Shown: positions 22,301 to 33,156 of the stretch, piece by piece
How the letters are laid out: every line of letters starts with the position of its first letter
How positions within the stretch are numbered: the stretch's first letter is position 1
Assembly: GCA_013368315.1 (NCBI GenBank)
Contig: JAACJM010000028.1
Span: forward strand, 62,001-126,000
Length of the DNA: 64,000 nucleotides
Direction: 5' to 3'
Source: Tetrapyrgos nigripes
Taxonomy: Eukaryota > Basidiomycota > Agaricomycetes > Agaricales > Campanellaceae
Program-made: the position numbers and the translations under genes
Notes under the pieces: generated by a model
Told to the model about the DNA's origin: nothing
Database searches by the model: none
The model's input: only the letters and a program-made list of their open reading frames with translations

Positions 22301-24199
22301 ATGCGTTCTTATAACCTGCTTTCTCTCCTTGTGCTCTGCGTTTCGTCAGTCCTTGCACTGACACCAACCATTACTCGGCGTGCTCCAGATGCAGAATGCA
22401 CTGTTACCGCGTCCGGCGGCGACGATGCTCCTCATTTTCTGTCTGCGGCCCAAAACTGCGACGTGGTAGTCATTCCATCTGGTACCACTTTGGATATCCA
22501 GACGCGTTTGAACATGACTGGCTTGTCGAACACGAATATTGTGAGGCAATATGATTTTGCGACTTCTTTCTGTCTTTCTGACTAGATTGCATTTACAGAC
22601 TTTGCAAGGGACCATCCGGTTCAACCCAGATATTGACTATTGGACTGGGAACGGTTTCTTCATTCCTTTCCAAACTCAAATCACATTCTGGCTCTTGGGA
22701 GGCGAGAACATCGTCATGAATGGCGGAGGGACCCTGGATGGTGCTGGTCAGGTGAGATTTTTGTACCGGTACATTTCGTCACGAAAATAATCCTGATGAG
22801 CGGGTTTTAACAGGCCTGGTATGATGCATTGTGCGTCTATCTCATGAATGTCTCTTCATAGCTCACGTCCAGTTCGTCTGATAGCGCGTCGAACTCGAGT
22901 TTACTTCGGCCTATCATCCTAACCGTCTTCCAGGCTGAGAATGTCTTAATCGAGAATATTTCAATGCTCAATAGCCCTGAATGGCATAACTTGGTGTGTG
23001 TGCGAAGTAAAGCTAAGACTCTTTGTGGCTAATGGAGGATGACCAGGTCAATGAAGCGAAAAATGTGGTGTATTCCAACATCACTATCCATGCCGAAGTC
23101 AACGTCAGACAACTTTATTGCCAACACGGACGGATGGAACACGTATAGAAGCGACAATGTTGTCATCAAGGACTCCAATATCGTTAATGGAGATGAGTAA
23201 GTGCCAGACGTGTGTATGATGACGATGTGTTTTTTCATTTCTCATGTCCTCCGCCAACCATCAAGTTGTGTCGCCTTCAAGCCAAGTCAGTTGTCCCTTG
23301 TTCGTAGCGAACGATCTAAAGGCCAGCGCCTAATCAATCTAAGACAGACTCAACAAATATCCTGGTTTCCAACTTGAATTGCGACGGTTCCCAGTAAGCT
23401 CCTTCGCTGTCACTTGAGGTTCCTCTCTGACCTTTCTTTGCATAGCGGTATCTCAGTAGGGTAGGTTGCTTGAGCAGTCACCAGTGGCAGACTACGTTCT
23501 GAACTTCCACAGGTCTCTTGGTCAATTTCCTGGCATGTTTGATATCGTTCGGAATGTCACTGCTGTGTCAGTCGTCCAATGCTGCTGTGTCGACGTCCTT
23601 TGATATTATGTGCCCTCAGAAACATTCGCATGTCTAATGCACAGAATGGAGCTCGCATCAAGGCGTGGGCTGGACAGAACGTAGGAAGCGGCATTGTTCA
23701 GAACATAACCTTCAAAAATTTCATCATGAATAAGGTCGATAATCCTGTGGTCATCGACCAGGTGCGTATTCTGCCTTGGCTGTGTCTGCTCCCGTCGTTG
23801 ACATAGGCGTGAAGTGTTACATGACCGCTGCAGATGCTTGCGCAGAATTTCCATCCAACACTTTCATTCAGGATATCTTCTTCACGAAGTGAGTCTTCAA
23901 TAGCCCATTCATGCTGGTGATCGTCGAGCTGATATACATTTCTTAGCATCTCTGGAACAGCATCTGGAAGTAAGGTCGCATCCCTTGCGTGCTCACCTGA
24001 TGGAAGATGCAGCGACATAAACGTTGATGGACTAGACGGCTTAAAGTGAGCACTTTCCTAGAGAAATGGATCGTTTAGTTACTGACTTGTATCCGCAAGG
24101 GCTGGCTCTGGGAAGACTACATTTACCTGTCAAAACGTCGTACTGGAAGGCGAATCTGCAAAATTGTTCCCAACTTGTACTGACACCAGTAATGATTAG
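22301..24199 (+). pseudogene. GH28 polygalacturonase, copy 2, frameshifted
   Basis: Tandem paralogue of the upstream gene with the same exon layout. It has signal peptide MRSYNLLSLLVLCVSSVLA and the same motifs: ANTDGW, GDD-CVAFK, a His-containing GISVG loop and ARIKAWAG. It ends KLFPTCTDTSND at 24199. Compared with copy 1 an extra base (a G at about 23098) follows SNITIHAE. The frame then ends in a stop just before the conserved Asp loop is completed, so the product would lack the catalytic site. All exons after the shift remain open in their original frame, so the break is recent or a sequencing error. The unusable AWYDAL micro-exon (22814-22830) is present here too. Confidence 0.75.
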
Positions 24200-24421
24200 A
24201 AATAGTGAAATTGTAGTAGTGTACCACCTCTGAAACAATGAGGTTCAAATTTTGCGAAATGGTTGGAAGGTAGTGCTGCGGCAAAAATGCGGCAAGACAA
24301 CAAATAACCATGGCCTGCAAAGCATAATATGCTCACTCTCCTCCATCGACTACGTTGACCCTAACGATCACAGAGGCAAGACTGAGACGGCGAGTGCACC
24401 GCACCAAAGAACAGACGACCG

Positions 24422-26187
24422 ATGGCCTCTCTCATCGCCATTCTCGACCTGAAAGGCAAACCTCTCATTCAACGGTCATACCGCGACGACGTCCCTTCCT
24501 CCTGTATCGAGCGCTTCCTTCCTATCGTACTCGAGATTGAAGAAGAAGGACAACAGGTCACACCATGTTTTTCCAGAGAAGGAGTAAATTACATGCATAT
24601 CAGGCATTCCAACCTGTATCGTACGTCGCTGTGACTTCCCTTCTTTATAGCTTTCTGAAGGTCTCTTGTCAGTGCTCGCGCTTTCTAGACGTAACACAAA
24701 TGCTGCAGAGACTGTCATCTTCCTCCATCGCTTATCTCAGGTGCTCGTCGAATACTTCAAAGAGCTCGAAGAGGAATCCATACGAGATAACTTCGTCATC
24801 ATCTACGAGCTTATGGACGAGATGATGGATTTCGGATACCCGCAAACTACAGAAAGCAAGATTCTCCAGGAATACATTACCCAAGAGTCCTACAAACTCG
24901 AGGTTCAGGTCCGTCCGCCAATGGCTGTCACGAATGCGGTGTCATGGAGAACGGAGGGAATCAGATACAGGAAGAACGAAGTTTTCCTGGATGTCGTCGA
25001 GAGCGTGAACATGCTAGTAAACTCGTCTGGATCAGTAGTGCGGTCAGAGATTTTGGGTGCGGTCAAGATGAAGTGCTATCTTTCAGGGATGCCAGAGTTG
25101 CGGTTGGGTTTGAATGACAAGGTTATGTTTGAAAGTACAGGGAGAAGTAAGCATCCGTCCTTTCTATGATGTCGTCTTTCTTACTGGGAAGTGCTGCAGC
25201 TGCCAGAGGTAAATCCATCGAAATGGAAGACGTGAAGTTCCATCAATGTGTCCGACTTTCGCGGTTTGAGAACGACCGTACGATATCATTTATTCCACCC
25301 GATGGAGAGTTTGAGCTGATGAGCTACCGTAAGTTTATTCTGAGTCCGTCCCCGTATGTTCTCTGCCCTGACTCTTTTACTCTTTCCAGGGCTATCAACA
25401 CCTGTCAAGCCTCTCATTTGGGTAGAAGCTGCAATAGAATCTCATAGTGGCTCAAGAGTACACCTCGTCCCTTTTTCCTTCTAACGCTATTGACTGGTCT
25501 CTCCAGGTTGAATATACAGTGAAAATAATAGCCCAGTTCAAACGTCGGTCTACTGCCAACAATGTCGAAATTTATGTCCCTGTAGCCGATGATGCGGACA
25601 CACCCAAATTCAGAGTAAGCAACTTGGCTTTTATCACCTTGGAAGATCTCATCCCCTTTGCATTCTGATAGGCCTCAACTGGCTCAGTACAGTACGCACC
25701 TGACAAGTCAGCCTTCGTCTGGAAAATTAAGCAATTAGGAGGAGGAAAAGAATTTTTGATGAGAGCACAGTTCATGTTACCTAGTGTCAAGGCTGGTACG
25801 TTGTCTGTTTTTCATCACACAGGTGTATAGAACCTACAAATCGCTGTATTTTTCTTCGCCACCAGAACATGAACCATCCGCCCGAGTACCCATCTCAGTC
25901 AAGTTTGAGATCCCTTACTTCACGGTATCCGGTATACAGGTGTGCTAATGTGGCCCTCCACCACCTCTATCGCCATACTCAATCTGTTGTTCTTAGGTCC
26001 GCTACCTCAAAATTGTTGAAAAATCCGGGTATCAAGCTCTTCCTTGGGTAAGATACATCACACAGAATGGGGATGATTATAGGTGGGTTTTTAGTTATGT
26101 CTTCTTCCGTTTCCCATCACGCTGACGAGTATTTTCAGTCTGCGTACTGCGAACGAAAAGGGATCTGCGCCCATAAGGCCGATGTAG
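24422..26187 (+). CDS. APM1: AP-1 clathrin adaptor complex medium subunit (mu)
   Basis: Mu subunit of the heterotetrameric AP-1 adaptor, which selects tyrosine-motif cargo and links it to clathrin at the trans-Golgi and endosomes. The N-terminal longin-like domain (about residues 1-140) contains [32 protein letters not shown] and [14 protein letters not shown]. The linker [20 protein letters not shown] leads into the mu-homology domain: [56 protein letters not shown] and, near the end, [20 protein letters not shown] and [25 protein letters not shown] and the length (about 435) point to AP-1 rather than AP-2. Nine or so exons, all in frame. Single housekeeping gene, no special context. Confidence 0.95.
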
Positions 26188-26520
26188 ATGTGTAGTGATC
26201 AGGCAGTATTGGAGGTATAGCTGAGGCAGATGCTGGGCAGATGTCGTGTTTCTTTGAAAGTGTATACGTATATCGTAACTTGCCTTTTTTCCTGGTTTTC
26301 GGATGTCGCGCACAGATGTTGGGGTCCGTCGTTCTGTATAGTTCAAGTCGTGTCAAGTCAATGACTTTGTTGGCCCCGCGACGTAGAAAAAGTCAAATCG
26401 CGATGTCTATGTCACAAGTCTGAGAGGAAGGTTGAGGTAAGGTCATTATTCATTCCTACTGATCAATGGCAGACTTCCAGGATTACTGTAATATGGATTT
26501 AACGTTCGCTCCACGGATCA
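26188..26520. other. Convergent intergenic gap
   Basis: 3' flanks of APM1 and of the minus-strand beta-barrel gene, about 330 bases. No other feature seen. Confidence 0.6.
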
Positions 26521-27033
26521 CTAGACTATGTTGCATTGAACACTTTCAATCATCCCTACACCGAGCTGGCTTAATGAAGAGGGAGAGAGATAGATGTCTC
26601 CTGGTCCACAGCCGGTGCACGAGTCGACAGCGTTCACAGTGATGTTATTTCCTTGATCTAGGTATAATTCCGAAAAAACTACGCACCGAAGAATAGGGCT
26701 TGGAGAAATTGTTTACAATTGATGTACATCTGTCTGTTGCAGAGTCCGCTGAAGTCGAGAATGAGTGATCTTGTAGCAATGTAGAAAAGACAGTGAAGTT
26801 TTACCTATCAAAAATCTGAGTGGAGACAGCAACAACGGAATCAGCACTGCCGTTGACGAAACCACAAGCACCCAACCCAGGGTAGTAGATGATTGCTGAA
26901 ATTGTTTTCAATGAGTCTTCGCGGTAGGAGTCAAAGTTGCATACTGACCCCTACCAAACCCCGATTGCGCCACAGCAAACATGGGCAAGACGGCGAAAGT
27001 AGTAGCAGTAAGGGCGGCTAGTTGAGAAACCAT
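26521..27033 (-). CDS. Small secreted double-psi beta-barrel protein (RlpA/expansin-like), divergent copy
   Basis: Four exons encode about 110 residues. Signal peptide MVSQLAALTATTFAVLPMFAVA, then YPGLGACGFVNGSADSVVAV, SGLCNRQMYIN, and after the last intron NITVNAVDSCTGCGPGDIYL with SPSSLSQLG and VQCNIV at the end. The conserved order GACG...CGxx...VDSCxGCGPGDIDLS is that of small fungal barwin/RlpA-like proteins (sometimes called riboflavin-aldehyde-forming-enzyme-like). They are probably wall- or polysaccharide-interacting, and no catalytic role is shown. The reading was confirmed by comparison with two close paralogues at 58.6 and 63.2 kb. A TATAAAAA box lies at 27080-27087 on the minus strand, 47 bases upstream. 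Confidence 0.85.
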
Positions 27034-28599
27034 TGTTGTGAGAATCTTCAGAAGCGAGAATGGTTGGAGAGGAGACCAGTTTTTATACTAAGGAGATTTC
27101 CAGCCAAGAACTTGTCAGGACTAGTAGAATGTCATCTGGGGTCGAAACATTGGTAGCGGATCGCTGAGACAGAATCGAAGGTTTCATCTGTTATAGGAAG
27201 CAGTAGTCTGCGATTCTCTTCTTTGATATTGAGCTGGGGAGTCCGAGCATGTATCATTACGATTTCCATTATCGAATTGCCCCTACGTTTATCCCGAGAT
27301 CTAGCAATGAATCAGAAGAATCAGTTGGGAGGCAAAAGGCGACGGTTGAGAACTCAAAAAACTCGTAATGAATCATGAAATGGAAGCAACTGATAATCCA
27401 GTGAGAGACCACGTAGAAAAGAGTTCACGCGAGTCTTATTGATATGCCCGTCCAAAAAGCTGATTCCTGATCCAACCAGTGAAGTAGAAGAAAAGCTTGA
27501 ATATCGAGTTTCGCCGGAGGATCCTGCATTTGACGTCGGTACAAGGGGAAGAAGTGGCTTCTCTGCGGTGAACTTTGCGTAGGCTTTAACGAAGAGGGAC
27601 TACATTTGTTATGTGTTATGTAGCCGGACCTGGAGGAGCTGCCAATCTAAATTCCGAGGAGGGTAGTCTCAAAACATCTTGGTTACACCACAAGTAATGG
27701 CATGCCAACGCTTACAACGTATACCGGTCCAAAAGCGCGATAAAGTCCCATGTCATTGTTAGTGGCCTTATAACGTCAAACGAAGCCACACTTCCCGGGC
27801 ACAAAGAAAAATAGCTAGACAGATATGGCGGAAGATTCCACTGTGAATCATGAAGGTCGTGAGCGAAACTCTCGCGACGACGCTAGGAAACAACGTACCT
27901 GCACAACTCCGAGTCCGCCGTTGACCTCGGCGGAACTAAGATACAATAGCCCCCCAATAACGCTGTTTGAGTGTATATTCTTCTTTCTAACGCATGGGTC
28001 TAATCGAAGAATAGGATAGGTCAGGTCCACTATAGACAGGAGTGTACCAAGTTTTGTGTGATCAAAAGGAGGTTGGGTGCCTTGCTGCGGCACAAATATA
28101 GTGCCGGAATAAAGATTTTTGGCTGAGCAAAGGCGACGCGTTGTTTGTTGGGATGAAGTTGTCAACTCGTATAGGGATTGTGAGCGAATCAGACAACAAT
28201 GACAGAAAAAACACGTCTATCTGGCATCAACCTGTCTCCGCAGTGCGACCTGGCGGCCAAGTTGCTCCTCCAAGTGAAATGTTGCAAATTGTTTGAATGA
28301 TCTTGAAGAAAAAGATGGTTTGGTGGACATGGAAGTGTCTTGTATACAGTATAGTAGAACCGGCACTTGGCCGGCCGGCATTTGGGACGTCTCCTCTTTC
28401 AATCAACTGCAGAACTCCTTGAAAATTTCTCTGCTCTGTTCCCGGGCTACATGTAGAGGATCGCGTTCTCAAGGCTACTGGATTGCGGCACAAAAATTAT
28501 CGACATTGCATCGACAAGTGACTAGTGACTATTCACCTTTTTTTACCAGTCTTCTCCTTTACCAGATTCCAGATTCCGGTATGACCTCAGGCAGCAGTG
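27034..28599. other. Intergenic region
   Basis: About 1.6 kb. A 64-codon open frame at 27825-28019 (+) is hydrophilic and then hydrophobic, with no family resemblance; I do not support it as a gene. No repeats or RNA genes recognised. Confidence 0.45.
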
Positions 28600-28767
28600 T
28601 ACGACGATATATCTTCCTCCTCCTCCTCTTTTTGCTCTAAAAACCTGTGTAAATAAGGGGCAAAAAAGAGTCAAAAACAGACCCCAGTATAGACACATCC
28701 CTTTCCTCTGACTTAGACAAGTCGAGGCGATGCTGTCTCTGTCTCTCTTGAAGGGATAAAAAGCATC
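28600..28767 (+). promoter_or_regulatory. Conserved promoter module, family member A
   Basis: About 170 bases shared with the upstream regions of the two other family members. In order: a TCCTCC-rich tract, an AAGGGGC stress-element-like motif, TCTGACTTAGACAAGTCGAG, a TGTCTCTGTCTCTCTTGAA block and an ATAAAAAGC TATA-like box about 60 bases before the start at 28816. Confidence 0.75.
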
Positions 28768-28815
28768 AAGCCTCCTGGTCGATATTCAGCAAGTTTCGCT
28801 TCCTCACTGCTCACG

Positions 28816-29683
28816 ATGGTTTCATCAAAGACTTTCTACGCCCCTTCCTTCTCCAGCGACACTCTTCTCGATGCATTTCTGAACGCACGAATACTTGTTC
28901 GATTGGCTATCCTCATGCAGACTCCCCCAGGCAGTGTTGCCATTGACGTAGCTTTCGATACGGATATGGCAAGACGAGAACAAGAATTGACTCAAGCAGC
29001 AGTGGTCGCTGAGCTGGAGATTAGAACCAAGGTGCAATGCCTTATTTGGCTAGGAACGGACGGTCAAGTTTTGGAAGCTCTGGGAGTCAAGTCCGCAGAT
29101 GGAGAGGTGGACGTGTACAAAGTCAGGTTTGTCTTGATTCGCCTAAGACATGTGCTAGAAGAGACTCTGAGGAGGGAGAGACGGGGGCATGAAGATGATC
29201 TCAAGCGGAAATTTTTGGAAAAGTGTATCAAGGTTTGCGAACAGATTGTTCCTGAGACTGAGTGAGTGCACTCGTCACGGTCGTTAACCATTATTTTTAA
29301 CATGTATTTTTTTCTCCGCTAGAGCAACCGCTCAGACTCCGTATCTTGCGTCCGCGTCTTCTTCCTCCTCCATCATCACCATTGATGCAGAGTGGGTTTG
29401 TTTTGTCACGTTCTATCATTCATCATTTCTGATCATATCCGCGCACTCTTCTAGTTCAACTGCTGTTCCCTCTGAAGAAACAGATTCTTCTTATTCATCT
29501 TGCTCCACCTCCTCCTCCACGAGCAGTAACTCATGTTCCAAATCTCTTGATAACTTCGCGGTAAAGACGCTTCCTTGCTGTCAGAACGGAACAACATTCT
29601 GCACTTCAAAACCACGACCTTGGACGACAATCAGGCGGGCTACCCGTAATATATGTGGCAAACTCGTATCTACGAGGTCATAG
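28816..29683 (+). CDS. Unrecognised protein family, member A
   Basis: Three exons (first to about 29261; two small ones follow) give roughly 240 residues. No signal peptide or membrane segment. The N terminus is SKTFYAPSFSSDTLLDAFL. A predicted helical core of about 75 residues (LGTDGQVLEALGVKSADG, FVLIRLRHVLEETL, RKFLEKCIKVCEQIV) is shared with two paralogues at 30.3 and 56 kb. Then come a Ser/Thr-rich, low-complexity linker and a short conserved basic end, RPWTTIRRATRNICGKLVSTRS. I cannot assign a function or known domain. The pattern suggests a small soluble protein with a disordered middle and a conserved terminal motif. The shared promoter suggests common regulation. Confidence 0.7.
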
Positions 29684-30104
29684 TACTAGACTGAGGTGTG
29701 GTCGGCTGAAGGAATTGGTTTTATGTATCTGCGCTTCATCATTTGCGTTCTCTTTGCCTCGGATTCAGCGCTCTTGTACTCCTACATACTCACTCATACT
29801 GTCATCATTCATCCTGGAGTCTTGCCTTGTGTATCTAGAATAGCTTGAGATTACTTCACTCATACGTACGCCAATCGAAAAGATTTCTCGAACTTGATGT
29901 TGACTTGATGCGAACTTACGATCAGAATGAGCCGTGGGCCGAAGTGGCGGCAAACGGATCCGGAGCAATTGATAGAAACGATTCTTTCCAACTTTCTACG
30001 ACATTTCAAGACACCTTTATAACTGGCAGCCTGTAGAGCATTTCCAAAACGTCCACTCTGTGCATTGCCTTTTGTGCTCTCTTTTTCCTTCACCACCAAC
30101 CACC

Positions 30105-30278
30105 TTCTGCAAATGCTTTCTGGTCCTCCTTTCTGTGGAAAAAGCTGTGTATGATTAAGGGGCCGGAAAGGAGGCCCTCAAGTCCAAAGCGGAAATATTG
30201 ACACCTCCCTTTTGGTGACCTTTGACTTGCACACGTCAACGCGATGTCTCTGTCTCTCTTGAAAAGTTAAAAAGCGTC
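30105..30278 (+). promoter_or_regulatory. Conserved promoter module, family member B
   Basis: Same module as upstream of member A but more diverged. It has a TTAAGGGGCC element, ACACCTCCC, TGACTTGCACACGTCAACG, the nearly invariant TGTCTCTGTCTCTCTTGAAA block and GTTAAAAAGCGTC. The start codon lies about 60 bases further on. Confidence 0.75.
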
Positions 30279-30339
30279 AGTCTGTCAATCGACCTTCATC
30301 AACTTGAGGCCTACATATTCACCATCACCTTCCTACGGG

Positions 30340-31153
30340 ATGCATTCATTCATGTCTTCGTCCTCCTCTTCCGATAATACTCTTCTCAACGTCAAACCGT
30401 CTAGCCTGGCAACAGGTCCGGTCATATTCTCTAACCCTTTCTCCACCAATTCACACTTCGACTCCGCTTGGACGCACGAGAAGCTCAGAGAAGGAGAGGA
30501 GTTCGACCAAGCAGCATTAGACCATGAAACAGCCATCAGGATTACGACCAAAGCTATCGTCGATTTAGGCACCGACGAAGATGTTCTGGAAGCGCTAGGA
30601 GTCAATGTTGTGGACGGAGTAGGGGATGTACACGAAGTCCAGTCTGTACTGGGCGATCTAAGACGGGCTTTGTCTCGAGCTCTGGAGAGGGGGAGATGTG
30701 GAGATGTGGATGTCCTGAAGAGGAAATTTTTGCAGAAGAGTATCAGGGTTTGCGAGAATATTGTTTCGGGTTCTGGGTAAGTAAACAGTATTGTGCTCAT
30801 ATTTATCAATCTGACTTTTAATCTCTTTTAGATCAACCGTTACCCACTCCGAGCAAGTCGGTTCGTCATCGTCGTCCTCCACCAGTCATTCATCTTCGAA
30901 CACCTCTTTCCAGGAGCACATACGTGACTTGCCTTCAGACTACTGCAGCGTCAGTAGTCTCAGATTTGACGATGCCGACGATGCCGATGTCCCTCCAAAC
31001 CAATTGCTTGGCTGCACATCCCCTCCTTTCCAGCCCGAGAATTACCTGACCAGACAGGGAAGCCGCAAAACAAGTTCTAGATTAAGATCTTGGACCGCAA
31101 TCAGACGTGCTGCACGCACAATGTTTGACAAAGCCGTTTCTGCGAGGTCATAG
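30340..31153 (+). CDS. Unrecognised protein family, member B
   Basis: Two exons (30340 to about 30778, then from about 30832) encode about 250 residues. MHSFMSSSSSSDNTLL is followed by the family core: LGTDEDVLEALGVNVVDG, VQSVLGDLRRALSRAL and KRKFLQKSIRVCENIV. A Ser-rich and then Asp-rich linker leads to the family's basic C terminus, RSWTAIRRAARTMF, ending SARS. It lacks the second intron of members A and C and most of the FYAxSF N terminus. It lies about 650 bases downstream of member A in the same direction, so a tandem duplication is likely. Function unknown. Confidence 0.7.
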
Positions 31154-31508
31154 TGGTTAGGAGATTTCAAAATTCAAGGCTCGTTGTGCAGGCTGAGGCC
31201 ATCAAGCTGCAGTTAAAGAAAGCAATTATGTATTATGGTCTGTCTATTCATCCTCATTGTGATCCCTGTGCGTATCACATGTACAAGTACAATGTACAGT
31301 AGTCAAGTTTTGGTGAACAATCACACAAGTCACGGTTAAGGACTCGGTCTGGTCAGACCAACACCTGTCATGCCTTCATAATGGTACACAAGTCTACAAT
31401 TTTCTTTGGTAGTACAACTTCTCTTCTAATCATGTCCTTTTGTTCTATCGCCACGAAAATATATTAATCATTCAGTCATGGTCCATCTCCACAGCCAAAT
31501 CGACTTGA
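31154..31508. other. Convergent intergenic gap
   Basis: 3' flanks of member B and of the phosphomannose isomerase gene. No further feature seen. Confidence 0.6.
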
Positions 31509-33027
31509 CTAGGCCTCAACAAACGCTCTGTACAAAGCCAGTCCATTCCCGGTGATCTCGAGCCCAGTACCAGCACCCACGAAAAAGACATCGCCCTGCT
31601 GAATATGGAATTCTTTATCACCATCCTCATCCCACTTCACGGTCCCATTGCCTTCCGTGACGACAGTCAAGCTTGGCCCATCGACGGGAGGATGAGTCTC
31701 TCCTTGTTGTCCACTCTCAAGCTTCACTTGAACAACAGAAAACTCAGGGATTGGTGGGTCGTACAAAGCACTTTTTGTGCTCGAAGAAGAGGAAGGTGGG
31801 AAGGACGAGGGTTTGACGTAGTGTCTGGCTGGCTGTGCGGAAACGTAGGTGAGTCCAGCAACCAGGTTAGGTATATCACGTAGTTTGGGCGTTAGACCAG
31901 CACGGATAACATTATCGGAATTGGCCATGCACTCGATGATATCTAGGGTGCGAAAAAAGTTGTAAGAAAAAGGATAATTAGGAAACACAAGAGACCCTTT
32001 ACCTCCGGATACGTATGCATGAGGCTCTCCGGCCCCCAAAAAAATGGCTTCTCCTGGTTGAAGCGCGACGTAGTTGAGCACAAAAACACAAAATATGCCT
32101 ATATCGCCAGGGAATTGAGAGTCCAGCCGTAACACAAGCTCCTCAACGCTCCCTTCAGGATAACTCGGGCCTGAGCTCTGATACCGCTTAACAAGAAGAT
32201 CGAGCTGCTTCTTGTAGTTTGACTCTTCAGCGGTCATCAGTGCTGCGAAGACATTCTTTAGCGCAGCCTTTGCTTCCGGACTCGAAGGAGATGGCGATGA
32301 CGAGAGGGAAATGAATTCCTGGGTGATGGCAGGTGGAATGAGGGCGGCTAGTTCGGGAGTTGATTTGAGGTTTTCAGCAATCGCAGGAAGCGGTTGGAAA
32401 CCACACAAGGCTCGGAAAGGCGTCAATGCTAGAGCTAATTCTGGTTTGTGGTTGTCGTCTGAGGAATACAGAGCGCGTCAAAACTTCGGTTGTAATTTAA
32501 GAGTACGGATCTTCACATGCCTTTGTATATTTTAGGGAGATCAGCATGAAGTTTCTCTGCTGTCTCCTTATCTGGATGAGTCTGTATACTCAACGCCTTT
32601 TCAATCGATAAAACCTGGACGTGAGCAGTACTAGCGTTAGCTACGCCAAAAGCCAAGACAGAGATCAAGGACGTACTTTGAACAAGAATGGCAGATTTCC
32701 GTCCTTAGCATCAGGGAATCGCTCTATTACGCGGTTCCCGATTAAAGAAGGATGCACTTTCAGATGAGAGGACAGCGTAGGGCTCCCTGGCCAGGGTAGA
32801 CAGGATGGCGAAGTCGGATGAGTCCCCATCCAAAGCTACAGCAATTTCTAGAGCCTTGAGATCGCGCTAGTTTGGATGTAACTTGCCTCTGCGTATGGCT
32901 TGTTTTCATCCACCACCAAGGACGTTGTACTGGACGCGGCAGCGAGTTGCGCGACTTTGGATTTAGAACCAATCTTGCCCCAGTCATATTGTTGTGTTGT
33001 TGGAACAATTTTGAAGACCAAAGACAT
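31509..33027 (-). CDS. PMI40: Mannose-6-phosphate isomerase, type I
   Basis: Zinc enzyme interconverting mannose-6-phosphate and fructose-6-phosphate, which supplies GDP-mannose for glycans and cell wall. Exon 1 encodes [20 protein letters not shown] and VAQLAAA. After it come [31 protein letters not shown] (zinc ligands), [52 protein letters not shown] and the C-terminal cupin half ending [20 protein letters not shown]. About 425 residues, usual size. Two introns must use GC donors: after DENKPYAE (GCAAGT) and within YK-DDNHKPE (GCATGT). In both cases no GT donor keeps the frame. All catalytic residues visible are present. Confidence 0.95.
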
Positions 33028-33156
33028 TATGAAGGCGATGCAATGATACGAGAGGGTATTTAATGGTGGTGATAGACGAAAAAGTACAGATTCGGGCCGC
33101 GCTCCAAAGCCCCACCGAGCCAGTATGGAAGTAGCAGCTTTTCATCCACCTCCTTC

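Noticed and set aside
27825..28019. Small open frame with a hydrophobic end
   Set aside because: No family resemblance, no promoter or splice context, overlapped by an equally open frame on the other strand.
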